DNA from: Isoperla grammatica
Taxonomy: Eukaryota > Arthropoda > Insecta > Plecoptera > Perlodidae
Assembly: GCA_945910005.1 (NCBI GenBank)
Contig: OX246737.1
Coordinates: 82,205,406-82,269,405, forward strand
Direction of reading: 5' to 3'
DNA length: 64,000 bases
Shown: positions 9,453 through 22,600 of the stretch, in pieces
Layout of the letters: each line of letters opens with the position of its first letter
Position numbering within the stretch: the first letter of the stretch is position 1
Position numbers and translations under genes: made by a program
Notes under the pieces: model-generated
Database searches by the model: none
What the model saw: the letters and a program-made list of their open reading frames with translations, nothing else
Told to the model about the DNA's origin: nothing

Positions 9453-11510
9453 ACCGAGGCCAACTGCGCCGAGGTTCCCTGTGCCCCTGGTGACGGGTAG
9501 TTTACACCGTTCGCAACTGCAGCGCCGCCTGTTGTTGCTGACTGCAAAGAGACTTCCTGTTGCGTACCACGACGCTTCCTGGTGGCCATTTCATCTTCTA
9601 ATACCGGATCCCATACTGGGGGCCAAGTATAGCTGGCTTGGCTGATAGAGTTGCCATAGTAACGTATTGCCGCGGATTCCTTTATTTTTCTTTTAAACAC
9701 GTCCTGCTCCTTCATTATGGCCACCGCATTCTCCCAGTCGATGTTGTGACCCTGAGTCCTGCTGTGTTTAGCCAGTAACGAAAAACTGTTATTCTTTTTT
9801 ACGCAATTCTTGTGTTCGCTGACCCGTATATGTAGAGGGCGGCCAGTTTCGCCTATGTACGTCATAGGGCAGTCTTTGCACGGCACCGAATAAACAACAT
9901 TCTTAGAGGCTTGAACCGAATCCACTGGCTTAGTGTGTGACACGCGAGAACGGAGTGTGTTAGATGATTTAAAAACAGTTCTAATCCTGAATTTATTTAA
10001 AACTCGACGTAATTTTTCAGCGACTCTAGGCAAGTACTGTATCGAGATAGTTGTTAAAAAATCATCCATTTGTTTTTCCCCCCTAGGTTTATTGTTGTTC
10101 AGAATTTTTGACACCATGAGCGGGGGGTAATTATTCGAAATAAAATCCTTGGTCAAAATCGCTTTTTCCTCCTCCAATGACTCAGTGGATGAGCAGACTT
10201 TTTTAGCTCTGCTCCACAAGCATTCCACAATACCTTTTTTGACATGTAACGGGTGGTTCGAATCAAAATGCAAATATTGTGATGTGTTCGTCGGTTTCCT
10301 GTATACCTTGGTATGGAGTTTATTGTTGGATTTATAAACCAACGTATCTAAGAATGGTAGAGCTCCGTCCTGTTCCAACTCGTGGGTGAATTCAATCCGA
10401 TTGTGTTGATTGTTCAGGAAACTGAGGAAAGTGTTAATATCTTGCTGTTCGACATTTATGATTGCGAACACATCGTCAACATATCTGAACCAAACGACAG
10501 GAGGTACCGGTGCTGAAGCGAGTGCCTTTGATTCGAGGTTTTCCATAAAAAGTTCGGCTAGCACAGGGGATAGGCAAGATCCCATTGCCAAACCTGAGTT
10601 TTGCTTGTAAAAACAGTCATTTAGGCGGAAATAACAGTTATCAACACAAGCGCCCAGCAGCTCAATGATCGAGGACACAGGTAAATTAGTCCGAGTCTCC
10701 AAACTGTCGTCACTTTCTAAAAGTTCTCGAGTTATCGCTAGAGTTTCGTCTGTAGGAACACTTGGGAAGAGACTTACCACGTCAAAACTCACCAGTGTGT
10801 GTGTGGGTTCCAGCTGCTTATCAACAATGCTATTGATAAAATCCCCTGAGTTTTTCACCGAATAAGTATGTTTAACTAGGGGTTTTATAATATCGAGCAA
10901 GAATCTTGATAAGGGTGCTTGTGGCGCCCCAATAGAGCTGACTATAGGCCTAAGGGGGGCCCCCACCTTGTGAAGCTTGGGTAACCCATACATGTGCGGC
11001 GGTTTGCTGTAATATGACGTCAGACGTGATTGACATGACGTTGAGAGGAAGCGTTTCTGTTTTTTAATTATATTGTTTATTTTACTTTCAACCGATTTTG
11101 TTGGGTCCTTATCTAGCTTGTCATATTGAGGTGTGTCCACCACCTCAAGCATTTTTTTGTCGTAGTCACTTTTATTGGAGGACGGCAGTGATTTTGCCTT
11201 TGTCCGCCTGGAGGATGATAATAGTGTCATCAATCTTTGGTGAACGTAAAGCCGTAAGTTCTTCCGGGCTCAAATTAGACCGTGGTAGTTCAAAGTTGTG
11301 TTCTAAAAATGTTGTAACTTGCGTACGGCACAACTCTCGCTGATCAGCAGGGAGCTTGTGTATTGCACTTTCTACTGCTACCACTAGGTCAATTCGATCA
11401 AGTTGCTTGGGGGGCGTGGCAAAGCCAAGGCCTCTGCTAAGTAGCTTAGTCTCTCCCTCTGACAGAACCCTAGACGACAGGTTACTAACTGTACGCGCAT
11501 CACTGTGCAA
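9449..11510 (-). pseudogene. Penelope-like reverse transcriptase with GIY-YIG endonuclease, one frameshift
   Basis: The main frame (11233 to 9449, 594 codons) encodes a Penelope-type RT. It has MYGLPKLHK at about 81-89, motif A with FDVVSLFPSVP at 150-160, motif B SGLAMGSCLSP at 213-223 and catalytic YVDD at 251-254. A GIY-YIG nuclease follows at about 446-530, with VYSVPCKDCP (CxxC), YIGETGR, the conserved Arg at 470, and a Glu in KIKES near 519. The protein primes and integrates cDNA in intact elements. An upstream frame (11510-11172) supplies the preceding region ending IILQADKGKITAVLQ. The two overlap where a single-base indel near 11178 has shifted the frame. The GIY-YIG domain and missing N-terminal start place it among endonuclease-bearing Penelope-like elements. 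It is 5'-truncated, with no start or upstream LTR-like repeat visible. Confidence 0.85.
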
Positions 11511-12523
11511 TCATAAATGTCGAACAGCAAGATATTAACACTTTCCTCAGTTTCCTGAACAATCAACACAATCGGATTGAATTCACCCACGAGTTGGAAC
11601 AGGACGGAGCTCTACCATTCTTAGATACGTTGGTTTATAAATCCAACAATAAACTCCATACCAAGGTATACAGGAAACCGACGAACACATCACAATATTT
11701 GCATTTTGATTCGAACCACCCGTTACATGTCAAAAAAGGTATTGTGAAATGCTTGTGGAGCAGAGCTAAAAAAGTCTGCTCATCCACTGAGTCATTGGAG
11801 GAGGAAAAAGCGATTTTGACCAAGAATTTTATTTCGAATAATTACCCCCCGCTCAGGGTGTCAAAAATTCTGAACAACAATAAACCTAGGGGGGAAAAAC
11901 AAATGGATGATTTTTTAACAACTATCTCGATACAGTACTTGCCTGGAGTCGCTGAAAAATTACGTCGAGTTTTAAATAAATTCAGGATTAGAACTGTTTT
12001 TAAATCATCTAACACACTCCGTTCTCGCGTGTCACACACTAAGCCAGTGGATTCGGTTCAAGCCTCTAAGAATGTTGTTTATTCGGTGCCGTGCAAAGAC
12101 TGCCCTTTGACGTACATAGGCGAAACTGGCCGCCCTCTACATATACGGGTCAGCGAACACAAGAATTGCGTAAAAAAGAATAACAGTTTTTCGTTACTGG
12201 CTAAACACAGCAGGACTCAGGGTCACAACATCGACTGGGAGAATGCGGTGGCCATAATGAAGGAGCAGGACGTGTTTAAAAGAAAAATAAAGGAATCCGC
12301 GGCAATACGTTACTATGGCAACTCTATCAGCCAAGCCAGCTATACTTGGCCCCCAGTATGGGATCCGGTATTAGAAGATGAAATGGCCACCAGGAAGCGT
12401 CGTGGTACGCAACAGGAAGTCTCTTTGCAGTCAGCAACAACAGGCGGCGCTGCAGTTGCGAACGGTGTAAACTACCCGTCACCAGGGGCACAGGGAACCT
12501 CGGCGCAGTTGGCCTCGGTCTGA
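11507..12523 (+). pseudogene. 5'-truncated Penelope-like copy: RT end plus GIY-YIG endonuclease
   Basis: One frame is open without interruption from the junction at 11507 to the stop at 12521-12523. It starts at the residue just after the YVDD region (AIINVEQQD) and continues through EQDGALPFLDTLVY, the thumb region, and an intact-looking GIY-YIG domain (VPCKDCPLTYIGETGR). Methionine at 11594 would be a TTG codon, so no real start exists. It lacks RT motifs A-C and cannot be autonomous. It differs from the minus-strand copy at only a few residues (for example L for M before TYIGET, G for R in LPRVAEK), so both inserted recently or arose in one event. Confidence 0.85.
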
Positions 12524-12564
12524 GGAAGGAGTAGGAACGGATTACTCCGAAAATTCACCGGTTC
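12520..12564 (+). ncRNA. Hammerhead-ribozyme-like core at the 3' end of the second copy
   Basis: This is the same core as in the minus-strand copy: CTGAGGA overlapping the stop codon, stem II GGAGTA/TACTCC, GAAA and a possible AATT/GGTT stem III. It is identical between the copies through GGTTC. The copies differ just after the putative cleavage site (TTAAAAG here, TTTAAG in the other). Stem I is not evident here either. Confidence 0.4.
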
Positions 12565-12622
12565 TTAAAAGTAAGTGACCTTGGTTTCGTTTTATAATTG
12601 TGTTTGTGTGTGTGGTTTTAAC

Positions 12623-13672
12623 ATTATTCCGGGTCAATAAGTTTCTGCGTGTGATACAAATATAGAGTTATATTCATATGTGTACCTGTTGCAATTTTCT
12701 GGGGATTTTTGCCGCGAATAATGTACTAAAGAAGGAGGCAGTACAGGACCCTTATTCTGTAAAGTTGCAATAGTTTTCGTTTCACGGCGGTGGGAAAAGG
12801 TTTGATTTCACTCGGTTTCACACTATGTCAAAAAAGCGATTCTATACTGCGAATTGAGAACTCGAGTTTTCAAATGCACAGGTATTTGGAAAAAGTGCAT
12901 CACGACTGAGCCGGTGGAGCCGGTGACAGATTTCAACCAATTAGATTGTTTGTATGTAATGGCGGATAATAATAATGGCGATCTGTCACTTTTTGTTGTG
13001 GGCAACACCGTTGTGGGAACACCATTCATTTCGACTGAAAAAAGGGGCTTCTTTATATTGTCGAGGTAGGCTAGCCTATAGGCCTAGTCTAGGCCCTAGC
13101 GTACGTAGGTCTAGGCCTAAGCCTAGTCCTAACTTAGTTTAAGTAGAATTTAATCAACCAATACAAATACTATAAAGAAACAAACTTTATAGGCATGCAG
13201 CAATGGTAGGCCTATATAGTTCGTCCAGCAGCATTTCACGTGTTTCGTTTCCCTCAAAGGAACAATGGACCTTTTGTGTTCACACTTTCAACGCAGATAA
13301 TCTCATTGTACTCCCAATACCACCTAGCCGCGGCACAATAATTGGCTGCAAGGTTGTCAGTGCAAGAACTAGGACATGAAGAACTAGGACCCCAATTAGG
13401 CCTTGCCTACCGTGTATGTAGGCCTAGGCCTATGTCTTGAAGAATAAAAATATCTTATCTTCTATCAACATAACATGAATATGAATCGCAATTAAACCAA
13501 AACGGACTTTTAATCTTCTAAAACATTTCAAAATTACAAAATTATGACACAATATCAATGAATATCAAGTCAAATATCGTCCGCGGACTTGCGCAAAAAG
13601 TTCTCCCGTATATTTTCCCGTGTGAAAAGTTTTCACAACGGAACGAAACGAAAAGTCTAAACACGGCGTTAT
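12623..13672. other. Non-coding DNA with a CTAGGCCTA-rich patch
   Basis: No coding similarity is visible. At 13063-13140 and again at 13205-13220 and 13400-13435, words such as TAGGCCTA, CCTAGTC and TAGCCTATAGGCC recur in both orientations. I recall such palindromic TAGGCCTA words being frequent in several marine invertebrate genomes. The frame 12854-13069 (+) has no recognisable product. Confidence 0.45.
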
Positions 13673-16600
13673 ACACTGAGACGGCAGCCTCGCCGTCAAG
13701 GTGCAAGTACATGGCTTCAATACTAGTAGGACACACTGCGAGGGTAGCCTCGCCGTCGAGGTGCAGGTACATGGCTTCATTACTAGTAGGACACACTGAG
13801 AGGGTAGCCTCGCCGTCGAGGTGCAGGTACATGGCTTCAATACTAGTAGGACACACTGAGAGGGTAACCTCGCCGTCGAGGTGCAGGTACATGGCTTCAA
13901 TACTAGTAGGACACACTGAGAGGGTAGCCTCGCCGTCAAGGTGCAGGTACATGGCTTAAATACTAGTAGGACACACTTTGAGGGTAGCCTCGCCGTCGAG
14001 GTGCAAGTACATGGCTTCAATACTAGTAGGACACACTGAGAGGGTAGCCTCGCCGTCGAGGTGCAGGAACATGGCTTCAATACTAGTAGGACACACTGAG
14101 AGGGTAGCCTCGCCGTCGAGGTGCAAGTACATGGCTTCAATACAAGTGGAACACAAAGAGGGTAGCCTCGCCGTCGAGATGCAGGTACATGGCTTCAATA
14201 CAAGTGGAACACAAAGAGGGTAGCCTCGCCGTCGAGGTGCAAGTACATGGCTTCAATACTAGTGGGACACACTGAGAGGGAAGCCTCGCCGTCGAGGTGC
14301 AAGTACATGGCTTCAATACAAGTGGAATACAAAGAGGGTAGCCTCGCCGTCGAGGTGCAAGTATATGGCTTCGATACTAGTGGGGGACACACTGAGAGGG
14401 TAGCTTCGCCGTCGAGGTGCAAGTACATGGCTTCAATACAAGTGGAACACAAAGAGGGTAGCCTCGCCGTCAAGGTGCAAGTATATGGCTTCAATACTAG
14501 TGGGACACACTGAGAGGGTAGCCTCGCCGTAAAGGTGCAAGCACATGGCTTCAATACAAGTGGAACACAAAGAGGGTAGCCTCGCCGTCGAGGTGCTTCA
14601 ATACTAGTAGGACACACTGAGAGGGTAGCCTCGCCGTCAAGGTGCAGATACTGGCATAATTACTGGTGGGGGACACTGAGAAGGTAGCCTCGCCGTAAAG
14701 GTGCAAATACATGGCTTCAATACAAGTGGAACACAAAGAGAGTAGCCTCGCCGTCCAGGTGCAAGTACATGGCTTCAATTCAAGTGGAACACAAAGAGGG
14801 TAGCCTCGCCGTCGAGGTGATTTATATGGCTTCAATACTAGTGGGGGACACTGAGAAGGTAGCTTCGCCGTCGAGGTGCAGGTTCATGGCTTTAATACTA
14901 GTTGGACATACTGAGAGGGTAGCCTCGCTGTCGAGGTGCAAGTACACGGCTTCAATAATGTGGGACACACTGAGAGGGTAGCCTCGCCATCGAGGTGCAG
15001 GTACATGGCTTCAATACTAGTGGGGGACACTGAGAGGGTAGCCTCGCCGTCGAGGTGCAAGTACATGGGTTAAATACTAGTGAAACACACTGAGAGGGTA
15101 GCCTCGTCGTCCAGGTGCAGGTACATGGCGTTTATACTAGTGGGACACACTAAGAGGGTAGCCTCCCAGTTGAGGTGCAAGTACATGGGTTAAATACTAG
15201 TAAAACCGACTGAAAGAGTAGCCTTGCCATCGAGGTGCAGGTACATGGCGTTAATACTAGTGGGACACACTAAGAGGGTAGCCTCGCCGTTGAGGTGCAA
15301 GTACATGGGTTAAATACTAGTGAAACACACTGAGAGGGTAGCCTCGCCGTCCAGGTGCAGGAACATGGCTTCAATACTAGTGGGGGACAATGAGAGGGTA
15401 GCCTCGCCGTTAAGGTGCAAGGTCTTGGCTTAAATACTATTGAAGGACACTGAGAGGGTAGCCTCGCCGTGAGGGTGCAGGTACATGGCTTTAAAATTAG
15501 TGGAAGACACTGAGAGGGTAGCCTCATCGTAAGGTGCAAGTACATGGCTTCAATACTAGTGGGGGACACTGAGAGGGTAGTCTCGCCATTGAGGTGCAAG
15601 AACATGGCTTCAATACTAGTGGGGGACACTGAGAGGGTAGACTTGCCGTTGAGGTGCAATTACATGGCTTTAATACTAGTAAAAGACAATGTGAGGGTAG
15701 CCTCGCCGTTGAGGTGCAAGTACTTGGCTTTAATACTAGTGGAAGACACTGAGAGGGTCGCCTCGCCGTTGAGGTGCAAGTCCATGGCTTCAATACTAGT
15801 GGGGGACACTGAGAGGGTAGCCTCGCCGTTGAGGTTCAAGTACATGGCTTTTATTCTAGTGGGGGACAATGAGAGGGTAGTCTTGCCATTAAGGTTCAAG
15901 TACATGGTTTTAATACTACTGGAAGACACTGAGAGGGGTCCTCACCGTTAAGGTGCAAGTACATGGCTTCAATACTAGTGGGGGACACTGAGAGGGAAGT
16001 CTCGCCGTTGAGGTGCTAGTACATGGCTTCAATACCAGTGGAGGACACACTTAGAGGGTAGCCTCGCCGTCAAGGTGCAAGTATATGGCTTTAATACTAG
16101 TGGGACACACTGAGAGGGTAGCCTTGCCGTTGAGGTGCAAGTACATGGCTTTAACACTAGTGGGGGACACTGAGAGGAAAGCCTCGCCGTTGAGGTGCAA
16201 GGACATGGCTTTAATACTAGTGGTGGACACTGAGAGGGTAGCCTTGCCGTTGAGGTGCAAGTACATGGCTTTAATACTAGTGGGGGACACTGAGAAGGTA
16301 GCCTCGCCGTAAAGGTGCAAATACATGGCTTCAATACAAGTGGAACACAAAGAGGGTAGCCTCGCCGTCCAGGTGCAAGTACATGGCTTCAATACAAGTG
16401 GAACACAAAGAGAGTAACCTCGCCGTCGAGGTGCAAATATATGGCTTCAATACTAGTGGGGGACACTGAGAGGGTAGCTTCGCCGTCGAGGTGCAGGTTC
16501 ATGGCTTTAATACTAGTTGGACATACTGAGAGGGTAGCCTCGCTGTCGAGGTGCAAGTACACGGCTTCAATAATATGGGACTCACTGAGAGGGTAGCCTC

Positions 16601-19600
16601 GCCATCGAGGTGCAGGTACATGGCTTCAATACTAGTGGGGGACACTGAGAGGGTAGCCTCGCCGTCGAGGTGCAAGTACATGGGTTAAATACTAGTGAAA
16701 CACACTGAGAGGGTAGCCTCGCCGTCCAGGTGCAGGTACATGGCGTTAATACTAGTGGGACACACTAAGAGAGTAGCCTCCCCGTTGAGGTGCAAGGACA
16801 TGAGTTAAATACTAGTGAAACACACTGAGAGGGTAGCCTCGCCATCGAGGTGCAGTTACATGGCGTTAATAATAGTGGGATACACTAAGAGGGTAGCCTC
16901 GCCGTTAAGGTGCAAGTACATGGGTTAAATACTAGTGAAACACACTAAGAGGGTAGCCTCGCCGTCCAGGTGCAGGAACATGGCTTCAATACTAGTGGGG
17001 GACAATGAGAAGGTAGCCTCGCCGTTAAGGTGCAAGGTCTTGGCTTTAATACTATTGAAGGACACTGAGAGGGTAGCCTCGCCGTGAGGGTGCAGGTACA
17101 TGGCTTTAATATTAGTGGAAGGCACTGACAGGGTAGCCTCATCGTAAGGTGCAAGTACATGGCTTCAATACAAGTGGGGGACACTGAGAGGGTAGTCTCG
17201 CCATTGAGGTGCAAGTACATGGCTTCAATACTAGTGGGGGACACTGAGAGGGTAGCCTTGCCGTTGAGGTGCAAGTACATGGCTTTAATACTAGTAGAAG
17301 ACAATGTGAGGGTAGCCTCGCCGTTGAGGTGCAAGTACTTGGCTTTAATACTAGTGGAAGACACTGAGAGGGTCGCCTCGCCGTTGAGGTGCAAGTACAT
17401 GGCTTCAATACTAGTGGAGGACACTGAGAGGGTAGCCTTGCCGTTGAGGTGCAAGTACATGGCTTTTATACTAGTGGGGGACAATGAGAGGGTAGTCTTG
17501 CCGTTAAGGTTTAAGTACATGGCTTAAATACTACTGGAAGACACTGAGAGGGTTGCCTCACCGTTAAGGTGCAAGTACATGGCTTCAATACTAGTAGGGG
17601 ACACTGAGAGGGAAGTCTCGCCGTTGAGCTGCAAGAACATGGCTTCAATACTAGTGGAGGACACACTGAGAGGGAAGTCTCGCCGTTGAGGTGCAAGTAC
17701 ATGGCTTCAATATTAGTGGGGGACACTGAGAGGGTAGCCTTGCCGTTAAGGTGCAAGTACATGGCTTTAATACTAGTGGGGGACACTGAGAGGGAAGCCT
17801 CGCCATTGAGGTGCAAGTACATGGCTTTAATGCTAGTGGTGGACACTGAGAGGGTAGCCTTGCCGTTGAGGTGCAAGTTCATGGCTTTAATACTAGTGGG
17901 GGACACTGAGAGGGAAGCCTTGCCGTTGAGGTGCAAGTACATGGCTTTAATACTAGTGGTGGACACTGAGAGGGTAGCCTCGCCGTTGAGGTGCAAGTAC
18001 ATGGCTTTAATACTAGTGGGGGACACTGAAAGGGTAGCCTTGCCGTTGAGGTTCAAGTACATGGTTTTAATACTAGTGGGGGACACTGAGAGGGAAGCCT
18101 CGCCGTTGAGGTGCAAGTACATGGCTTTAATACTAGTGGTGGACACTGAGAGGGTAGTTTTGCCGTTGAGGTGCAAGTACATGGCTTCAATACTAGTGGA
18201 GGACACACTAAGAGGGTAGTCCCGCCGTTGAGGTGAAAGTACATGGCTTCATTTCTAGTGGGGGACACTGAGAGGGTAGCCTTGCCGTTGAGGTGCAGAT
18301 ACTTGGCATAATACTAGTGGGACACACTAAGAGGGTAGCCTCGCCGTTGAGGTGCAAGTACATGGGTTAAATACTAGTGAAACACGCTGAGAGAGTAGCC
18401 TCGCCGTCCAGGTGCAGGAACATGGCTTCAATACTAGTGAGGGACAATGAGAGGGTAGCCTCGCCGTTAAGGTGCAAGGTCTTGGCTTTAATACTATTGA
18501 AGGACACTGAGAGGGGAGCCTCGCCATGAGGGTGCAGGTAGATGGCTTCAATATAAGTGGAAGACACTGAGAGGGTAGCCTCATCGTAAGGGGCAAGTAC
18601 ATGTCTTCAATACTAGTGGGGGACACTGAGAGGGTAGTCGCCATTGAGGTGCAAGTACATGGCTTCAATACTAGTGGGGGACACTGAGAGGGTAGCCTTG
18701 CCGTTGAGGTGCAAGTACATGGCTTTAATACTAGTAGAAGACAATGTGAGGGTAGCCTCGCCGTTGAGGTGCAAGTACTTGGCTTTAAAAAAACTGGAAG
18801 ACACTGAGAGGGTTGCCTCACCGTTAAGGTACAAGTACATGGCTTCAATACTAGTGGGGGACACTGAGAAAGTAGTCTCGCCGTTGAGGTGCAATTAAAT
18901 GGCTTCAATACTAGTGGAGGACACACTGAGAGGGTTGCCTCACCGTTAAGGTACAAGTACATGGCTTCAATACTAGTGGGGGACACTGAGAGGGTAGTCT
19001 CGCCGTTGAGGTGCAATTACATGGCTTCAATACTAGTGGAGGACACACTGAGAGGGTAGTCTCGCCGTTGAGGTGCAAGTACATGGCTTCAATACTAGTG
19101 GGGGACACTGAGAGGGTAGCCTTGCCGTTGAGGTGCAAGTACATGGCTTTAATAATAGTGGGGGACACTGAGAGGGAAGCCTCGCCGTTAAGGTGCAAGT
19201 ACATGGCTTTAATACTAGTGGTGGACACTGAGAGGGTAGCCTTGCCGTTGAGGTGCAAGTACATGGCTTAAATACTAGTGGGGGACACTGAGAGGGAAGC
19301 CTTGCCGTTGAGGTGCAAGTACATGGCTTTATTACTAGTGGTGGACACTGAGAGGGTAGCCTCGCCGTTGAGGTGCAAGTACATGGCTTTAATACTAGTG
19401 GGGGACACTGAGACGGTAGCCTTGCCGTTGAGGTGCAAGTACATGGCTTTAATACTAGTGGGGGACACTGAGAGTGAAGCCTCGCCGTTGAGGTGCAAAT
19501 ACATGGCTTTAATACTAGTGGTGGACACTGAGAGGGTAGTTTCGCCGATGAGGTGCAAGTACATGGCTTCAATACTAGTGGAGGACACACTGAGAGGGTA

Positions 19601-22600
19601 GTCTCGCCGTTGAGGTGAAAGAACATGGCTTCAATACTTTGGGGGACACTGAGAGGGTAGCCTTGCCGTTGAGGTGCAAGTACATGGCTTTAATACTAGT
19701 GGGGGACACTGAGAGGGAAGCCTTGCCGTTAAGGTGCAAGTACATGGCTTCAATACTAGTGGTGGACACTGAGAGGGTAGCCTTGCCGTTGAGGTGCAAG
19801 TACATGGCTTTAATACTAGTGGGGGACACTGAGAGGGAAGCCTTGCCGTTGAGGTGCAAGTACATGGCTTTAATACTAGTGGTGGACACTAAGAGGGTAG
19901 CCTCGCCGTTACGGTGCAAGTACATGGCTTTAATACTAGTGGGGGACACTGAGACGGTAGCCTTGCCGTCGAGGTGCAAGTACATGGCTTTAATACTAGT
20001 GGGGGACACTGAGAGGGAAGCCTCGCCGTTGAGGTGCAAATACATGGCTTTAATACTAGTGGTGGACACTGAGAGGGTAGTTTCGCCGTTGAGGTGCAAG
20101 TACATGGCTTTAATACTAGTGGGGGACACTTAGAGGGAAGCCTCGCCGTTAAGGTGCAAGTACATGGCTTCAATACTAGTGGTGGACACTGAGAGGGTAG
20201 CCTTGCCGTTGAGGTGCAAGTACATGGCTTTTATTCTAGTGGGGGACAATGAGAGGGTAGTCTTGCCATTAAGGTTCAAGTACATGGTTTTAATACTACT
20301 GGAAGACACTGAGAGGGGTCCTCACCGTTAAGGTGCAAGTACATGGCTTCAATACTAGTGGGGGACACTGAGAGGGTAGTCTCGCCGTTGAGGTGCAAGT
20401 ACATGGCTTCAATACCAGTGGAGGACACACTGAGAGGGTAGCCTCGCCGTCAAGGTGCAAGTATATGGCTTTAATACTAGTGGGACACACTGAGAGGGTA
20501 GCCTTGCCGTTGAGGTGCAAGTACATGGCTTTAATACTAGTGGGGGACACTGAGAGGGTAGCTTCGCCGTCGAGGTGCAGGTTCATGGCTTTAATACTAG
20601 TTGGACATACTGAGAGGGTAGCCTCGCTGTCGAGGTGCAAGTACACGGCTTCAATAATGTGGGACACACTGAGAGGGTACCCTCGCCATCGAGGTGCAGG
20701 TACATGGCTTCAATACTAGTGGGGGACACTGAGAGGGTAGCCTCGCCGTCGAGGTGCAAGTACATGGGTTAAATACTAGTGAAACACACTGAGAGGGTAG
20801 CCTCGCCGTCCAGGTGCAGGTACATGGCGTTAATACTAGTGGGACACACTAAGAGAGTAGCCTCCCCGTTGAGGTGCAAGTACATGAGTTAAATACTAGT
20901 GAAACACACTGAGAGGGTAGCCTCGCCATCGAGGTGCAGTTACATGGCGTTAATAATAGTGGGATACACTAAGAGGGTAGCCTCGCCGTTAAGGTGCAAG
21001 TACATGGGTTAAATACTAGTGAAACACACTAAGAGGGTAGCCTCGCCGTCCAGGTGCAGGAACATGGCTTCAATACACGTGGGGGACAATGAGAAGGTAG
21101 CCTCGCCGTTAAGGTGCAAGGTCTTGGCTTTAATACTATTGAAGGACACTGAGAGGGTAGCCTCGCCGTGAGGGTGCAGGTACATGGCTTTAATATTAGT
21201 GGAAGGCACTGAGAGGGTAGCCTCATCGTAAGGTGCAAGTACATGGCTTCAATACAAGTGGGGGACACTGAGAGGGTAGTCTCGCCATTGAGGTGCAAGT
21301 ACATGGCTTCAATACTAGGGGGGGACACTGAGAGGGTAGCCTTGCCGTTGAGGTGCAAGTACATGGCTTTAATACTAGTAGAAGACAATGTGAGGGTAGC
21401 CTCGCCGTTTAGGTTCAAGTACTTGGCTTTAATACTAGTGGAAGACACTGAGAGGGTCGCCTCGCCGTTGAGGTGCGAGTACATGGCTTCAGTACTAGTG
21501 GGGGACACTGAGAGGGTAGCCTTGCCGTTGAGGTGCAAGTACATGGCTTTTTTTACTAGTGGGGGACAATGAGAGGGTAGTCTTGCCGTTAAGGTTTAAG
21601 TACATGGCTTTAATACTACTGGAAGACACTGAGAAGGTTGCCTCACCGTTAAGGTGCAAGTACATGGCTTCAATACTAGTAGGGGACACTGAGAGGGTAG
21701 TCTCGCCGTTGAGGTGCAAGAACATGGCTTCAATACTAGTGGAGGACACACTGAGAGGGTAGTCTCGCCGTTGAGGTGCAAGTACATGGCTTCAATACTA
21801 GTGGGGGACACTGAGAGGGTAGCCTTGCCGTTAAGGTGCAAGTACATGGCTTTAATACTAGTGGGGGACACTGAGAGGGAAGCCTCGCCATTGAGGTGCA
21901 AGTACATGGCTTTAATACTAGTGGTGGACACTGAGAGGGTAGCCTTGCCGTTGAGGTGCAAGTACATGGCTTTAATACTAGTGGGGGACACTGAGAGGGA
22001 AGCCTTGCCGTTGAGGTGCAAGTACATGGCTTTAATGCTAGTGGTGGACACTGAGAGGGTAGCCTCGCCGTTAAGGTGCAAGTTCATGGCTTTAATACTA
22101 GTGGGGGACACTGAAAGGGTAGCCTTGCCGTTGAGGTTCAAGTACATGGCTTTAATACTAGTGGGGGACACTGAGAGGGAAGCCTCGCCGTTGAGGTGCA
22201 AGTACATGGCTTTAATACTAGTGGTGGACACTGAGAGGGTAGCCTTGCCGTTGAGGTGCAAGTACATGGCTTCAATACTAGTGGAGGACACACTGAGAGG
22301 GTAGTCCCGCCGTTGAGGTGAAAGTACATGGCTTCAATACTAGTGGGGGACACTGAGAGGGTAGCCTTGCCGTTGAGGTGCAGATACTTGGCATAATACT
22401 AGTGGGACACACTAAGAGGGTAGCCTCGCCGTTGAGGTGCAAGTACATGGGTTAAATACTAGTGAAACACGCTGAGAGAGTAGCCTCGCCGTCCAGGTGC
22501 AGGAACATGGCTTCAATACTAGTGGGGGACAATGAGAGGGTAGCCTCGCCGTTGAGGTGCAAGTACATGGCTTTAATACTAGTAAGGGACACTGAGAGGG

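Larger units (their letters stand above)
9357..12622. mobile_element. Head-to-head pair of Penelope-like copies forming 1.1-kb inverted arms
   Basis: The arms 9357-10465 and 11507-12622 are inverted copies at roughly 99% identity, judged from about five amino-acid differences in 309 residues. They surround a unique 1.04-kb segment (10466-11506). That segment continues the minus-strand copy only: its reading frame runs on to 11510, while the plus-strand copy begins abruptly at 11507 in the middle of the RT. So a longer minus-strand copy is joined at its 5' end to a 5'-truncated plus-strand copy. Both outer ends have a TGTGTGTGGTTTTAAC-type terminus (or its complement). Such inverted, partly truncated tandem structures are known for Penelope-like elements and may arise during integration. 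Confidence 0.85.
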
